Source: JBFJVZ01 sp041623895
Lineage (GTDB): Bacteria > Planctomycetota > Planctomycetia > Pirellulales > Pirellulaceae
Length of the DNA stretch: 5,838 bases
NCBI GenBank assembly: GCA_041623895.1
Contig: JBFJVZ010000444.1
Span: 1 to 5,838, forward strand
Direction: 5' to 3'
Numbering within the stretch: position 1 is the stretch's first letter; every line of letters starts with the position of its first letter. Made by a program: the position numbers and the translations under genes. The notes under the pieces are model-generated. The model ran no database searches, was not told the DNA's origin, and worked only from the letters and a program-made list of their open reading frames with translations. Below are positions 4,447-5,838 of the stretch, piece after piece.

Positions 4447-5838
4447 ATGATGCCAAGTCATCCCTTCGTAGAGACTCCTGATTCCATACAGGTTCGAAAG
4501 AAACGCGTCCGGGCAAGATTGCGTGACAGACGAAGGCGACGAAACCCGGTGTGGCTGGTCGTCTTGATCGTCGTCTTGTCGTTAGTTTCTCTGTTTGGTT
4601 GGGTCTCTTACGTATTGGAAAAGACCCAATCGAGACCTGCTGTTTCGGCGCAGCAGCCCGCCGCGGTGCAAGCAGCCAAGCGTCGTGTTCCGCCGCCCGC
4701 GGCTGTCGATCCCGTGTTCAGGCCGCCCCGCACAACTGGACCGGCAGTTGCAGAAAGCCTGGCTCCGACTTTTCGCGAAAACTGGGAAGAATACGAAACC
4801 GCATGGGCTGAAGGTCTGTTTGAGAGCGAGCTCCCCGTGCACGCTCACAATTTTGTCGATGACCATGTCTTCCTGGACCTGATCAAACAGGAGATCAAGC
4901 CGGCGAAACTTTGTTCGGATGCAACCTTCTTGAGACGCGCCTACATCGACACCATCGGCACGTTGCCTACAGTCGCGGAGGCCAGACAATTCTTGGATGA
5001 CACCGATGCGGACAAGCGATCGGTTTTGATTGACCAGCTCTTGGATCGACCGGAGTTTGCTGATTACTGGGCGATGAAATGGTGTGACATTCTCCGCGTC
5101 AAAGCGGAGTTTCCGATAAACCTTTGGCCTAACGCAGCACAAGCCTACCATCGCTGGATTCGCACTTCCATCAAGGAAGAACTTCCTTACGATCAGTTTG
5201 CCTATCAACTATTGACTGCCTCGGGAAGCAATTTCCGCACGCCGCAGGTGAATTTCTATCGGGCGCTGCAAAGCAAGGAACCGAAGGCGATTGCGGAGGT
5301 CGTCGCTTTGACATTCATGGGCGTGCGCACCGAGTCCTGGCCGGCCGAGCAGCTTGAAGGGATGAGTCAGTTCTTTACCAAGGTTGGCTACAAACCGACC
5401 GGCGAATGGAAAGAAGAGATCGTATTCTACGATCGCCGTCGGGAGGGCAGCGGATCGCCGAATGACCCTGTACGGGCAGTCTTTCCCAGCGGCGCCGCCG
5501 TGGAGATTCCCCCGGGTCAGGACCCCCGCGGCGTCTTCGCCGATTGGCTGATTGACGGCAGGAACCCTTGGTTTGCCAGGTCGATCTGCAACCGCATTTG
5601 GTATTGGCTGCTTGGCCGGGGCATCGTCGATCCGCCCGATGACGTGCGACCCGATAACCCCTGCGTGAATCTTCCGTTATTGAATCACCTTGCTGAAGAA
5701 TTGATTGCCTCGAAGTATGACGTGAAACACATCTTTCGGCTAATTCTCAATTCCAACGCTTACCAACTTGCTCCTAACCCGCAAAGTGACGATCCGCGAG
5801 CGGCGGCGCATTTCGCCTATTATCAACCACGGCGACAA
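4447..5838 (+). CDS. membrane-anchored DUF1549/DUF1553 (PSCyt2/PSD1) protein, 3' end outside the window
   Basis: 464 codons are visible, open to the last base. Start: ATG-ATG at 4447 and 4450, after AGGTGG at 4441-4446; the second ATG has the better spacing. The N-terminus is basic (residues 17-32, mostly Arg/Lys), then one hydrophobic segment at about 35-57 (VWLVVLIVVLSLVSLFGW), so it is probably anchored with the bulk outside the cytoplasm. A Pro/Ala-rich linker (65-100) precedes the PSCyt2 domain at about 134-310, marked by FVDDHVFLDLI, FLRRAYIDTIGTLPT (161-175) and LLDRPEFADYWAMKWCDILR (198-217). The PSD1 domain begins near 357 with GQDPRGVFADWLI, NPWFARSICNRIWYWLLGRGIVDPPDD and FRLILNSNAYQL (430-441). 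Most relatives carry a CxxCH motif near the end of PSCyt2; here that place reads FMGVRTESWPAEQLEGMSQFF (290-310) without it, and there is no N-terminal cytochrome domain in the visible part. Planctomycete family of unproven function, often linked to breakdown of complex polymers. It follows the chorismatase-like gene by 10 bases, so co-transcription is likely. Confidence 0.93.
   Translation, partial: MMPSHPFVETPDSIQVRKKRVRARLRDRRRRRNPVWLVVLIVVLSLVSLFGWVSYVLEKTQSRPAVSAQQPAAVQAAKRRVPPPAAVDPVFRPPRTTGPAVAESLAPTFRENWEEYETAWAEGLFESELPVHAHNFVDDHVFLDLIKQEIKPAKLCSDATFLRRAYIDTIGTLPTVAEARQFLDDTDADKRSVLIDQLLDRPEFADYWAMKWCDILRVKAEFPINLWPNAAQAYHRWIRTSIKEELPYDQFAYQLLTASGSNFRTPQVNFYRALQSKEPKAIAEVVALTFMGVRTESWPAEQLEGMSQFFTKVGYKPTGEWKEEIVFYDRRREGSGSPNDPVRAVFPSGAAVEIPPGQDPRGVFADWLIDGRNPWFARSICNRIWYWLLGRGIVDPPDDVRPDNPCVNLPLLNHLAEELIASKYDVKHIFRLILNSNAYQLAPNPQSDDPRAAAHFAYYQPRRQ

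Noticed and set aside
4582..5208. Minus-strand open frame of 208 codons
   Set aside because: It lies wholly inside the clear DUF1549 coding region on the other strand and shows no motif; a shadow of that gene.

Overview
The window reads as the chromosome of a planctomycete, most likely a Rhodopirellula-like member of the Pirellulaceae. The main reason is the gene at the right edge, a membrane-anchored DUF1549 (PSCyt2) plus DUF1553 (PSD1) protein, a family greatly expanded in that phylum. Long gene-poor intergenic stretches, moderate GC content and mixed ATG/GTG starts fit this. The assignment is from memory of families, not from a search.

Layout. Positions 46-1158 (minus strand) hold a complete tRNA 2-selenouridine synthase gene (mnmH/selU) with a rhodanese-type Cys97 and a P-loop. 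Positions 1159-1790 form a gene-poor spacer with a likely -10 box for mnmH, a 53-codon minus-strand ORF of uncertain status and a perfect 18-bp tandem duplication. Positions 1791-2144 (plus) hold a small hypothetical ORF, possibly the front part of a decayed gene. Positions 2145-2578 are a second spacer, whose right end carries two nested TGCAT/ATGCA dyads and a weak promoter.

Positions 2579-5838 look like one plus-strand operon of three tightly spaced genes. They are an Rrf2-family regulator with three cysteines suited to an Fe-S cluster, a 438-residue protein of the RidA/YjgF superfamily resembling FkbO/Hyg5/XanB2 chorismatases with an extra N-terminal RidA-like domain, and the start of a single-pass membrane DUF1549/DUF1553 protein cut by the window edge. 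The gaps are 49 and 10 bases.

How they may work together (inference): the Rrf2 protein probably senses redox state, NO or iron and controls its own operon through the upstream dyads. The chorismatase-like enzyme may act on chorismate or a related small metabolite, and the PSCyt2/PSD1 protein would act at the membrane. No biochemical role is established for this combination as far as I know, and it is the most interesting part of the window. mnmH stands apart on the other strand and implies that the organism makes selenophosphate.
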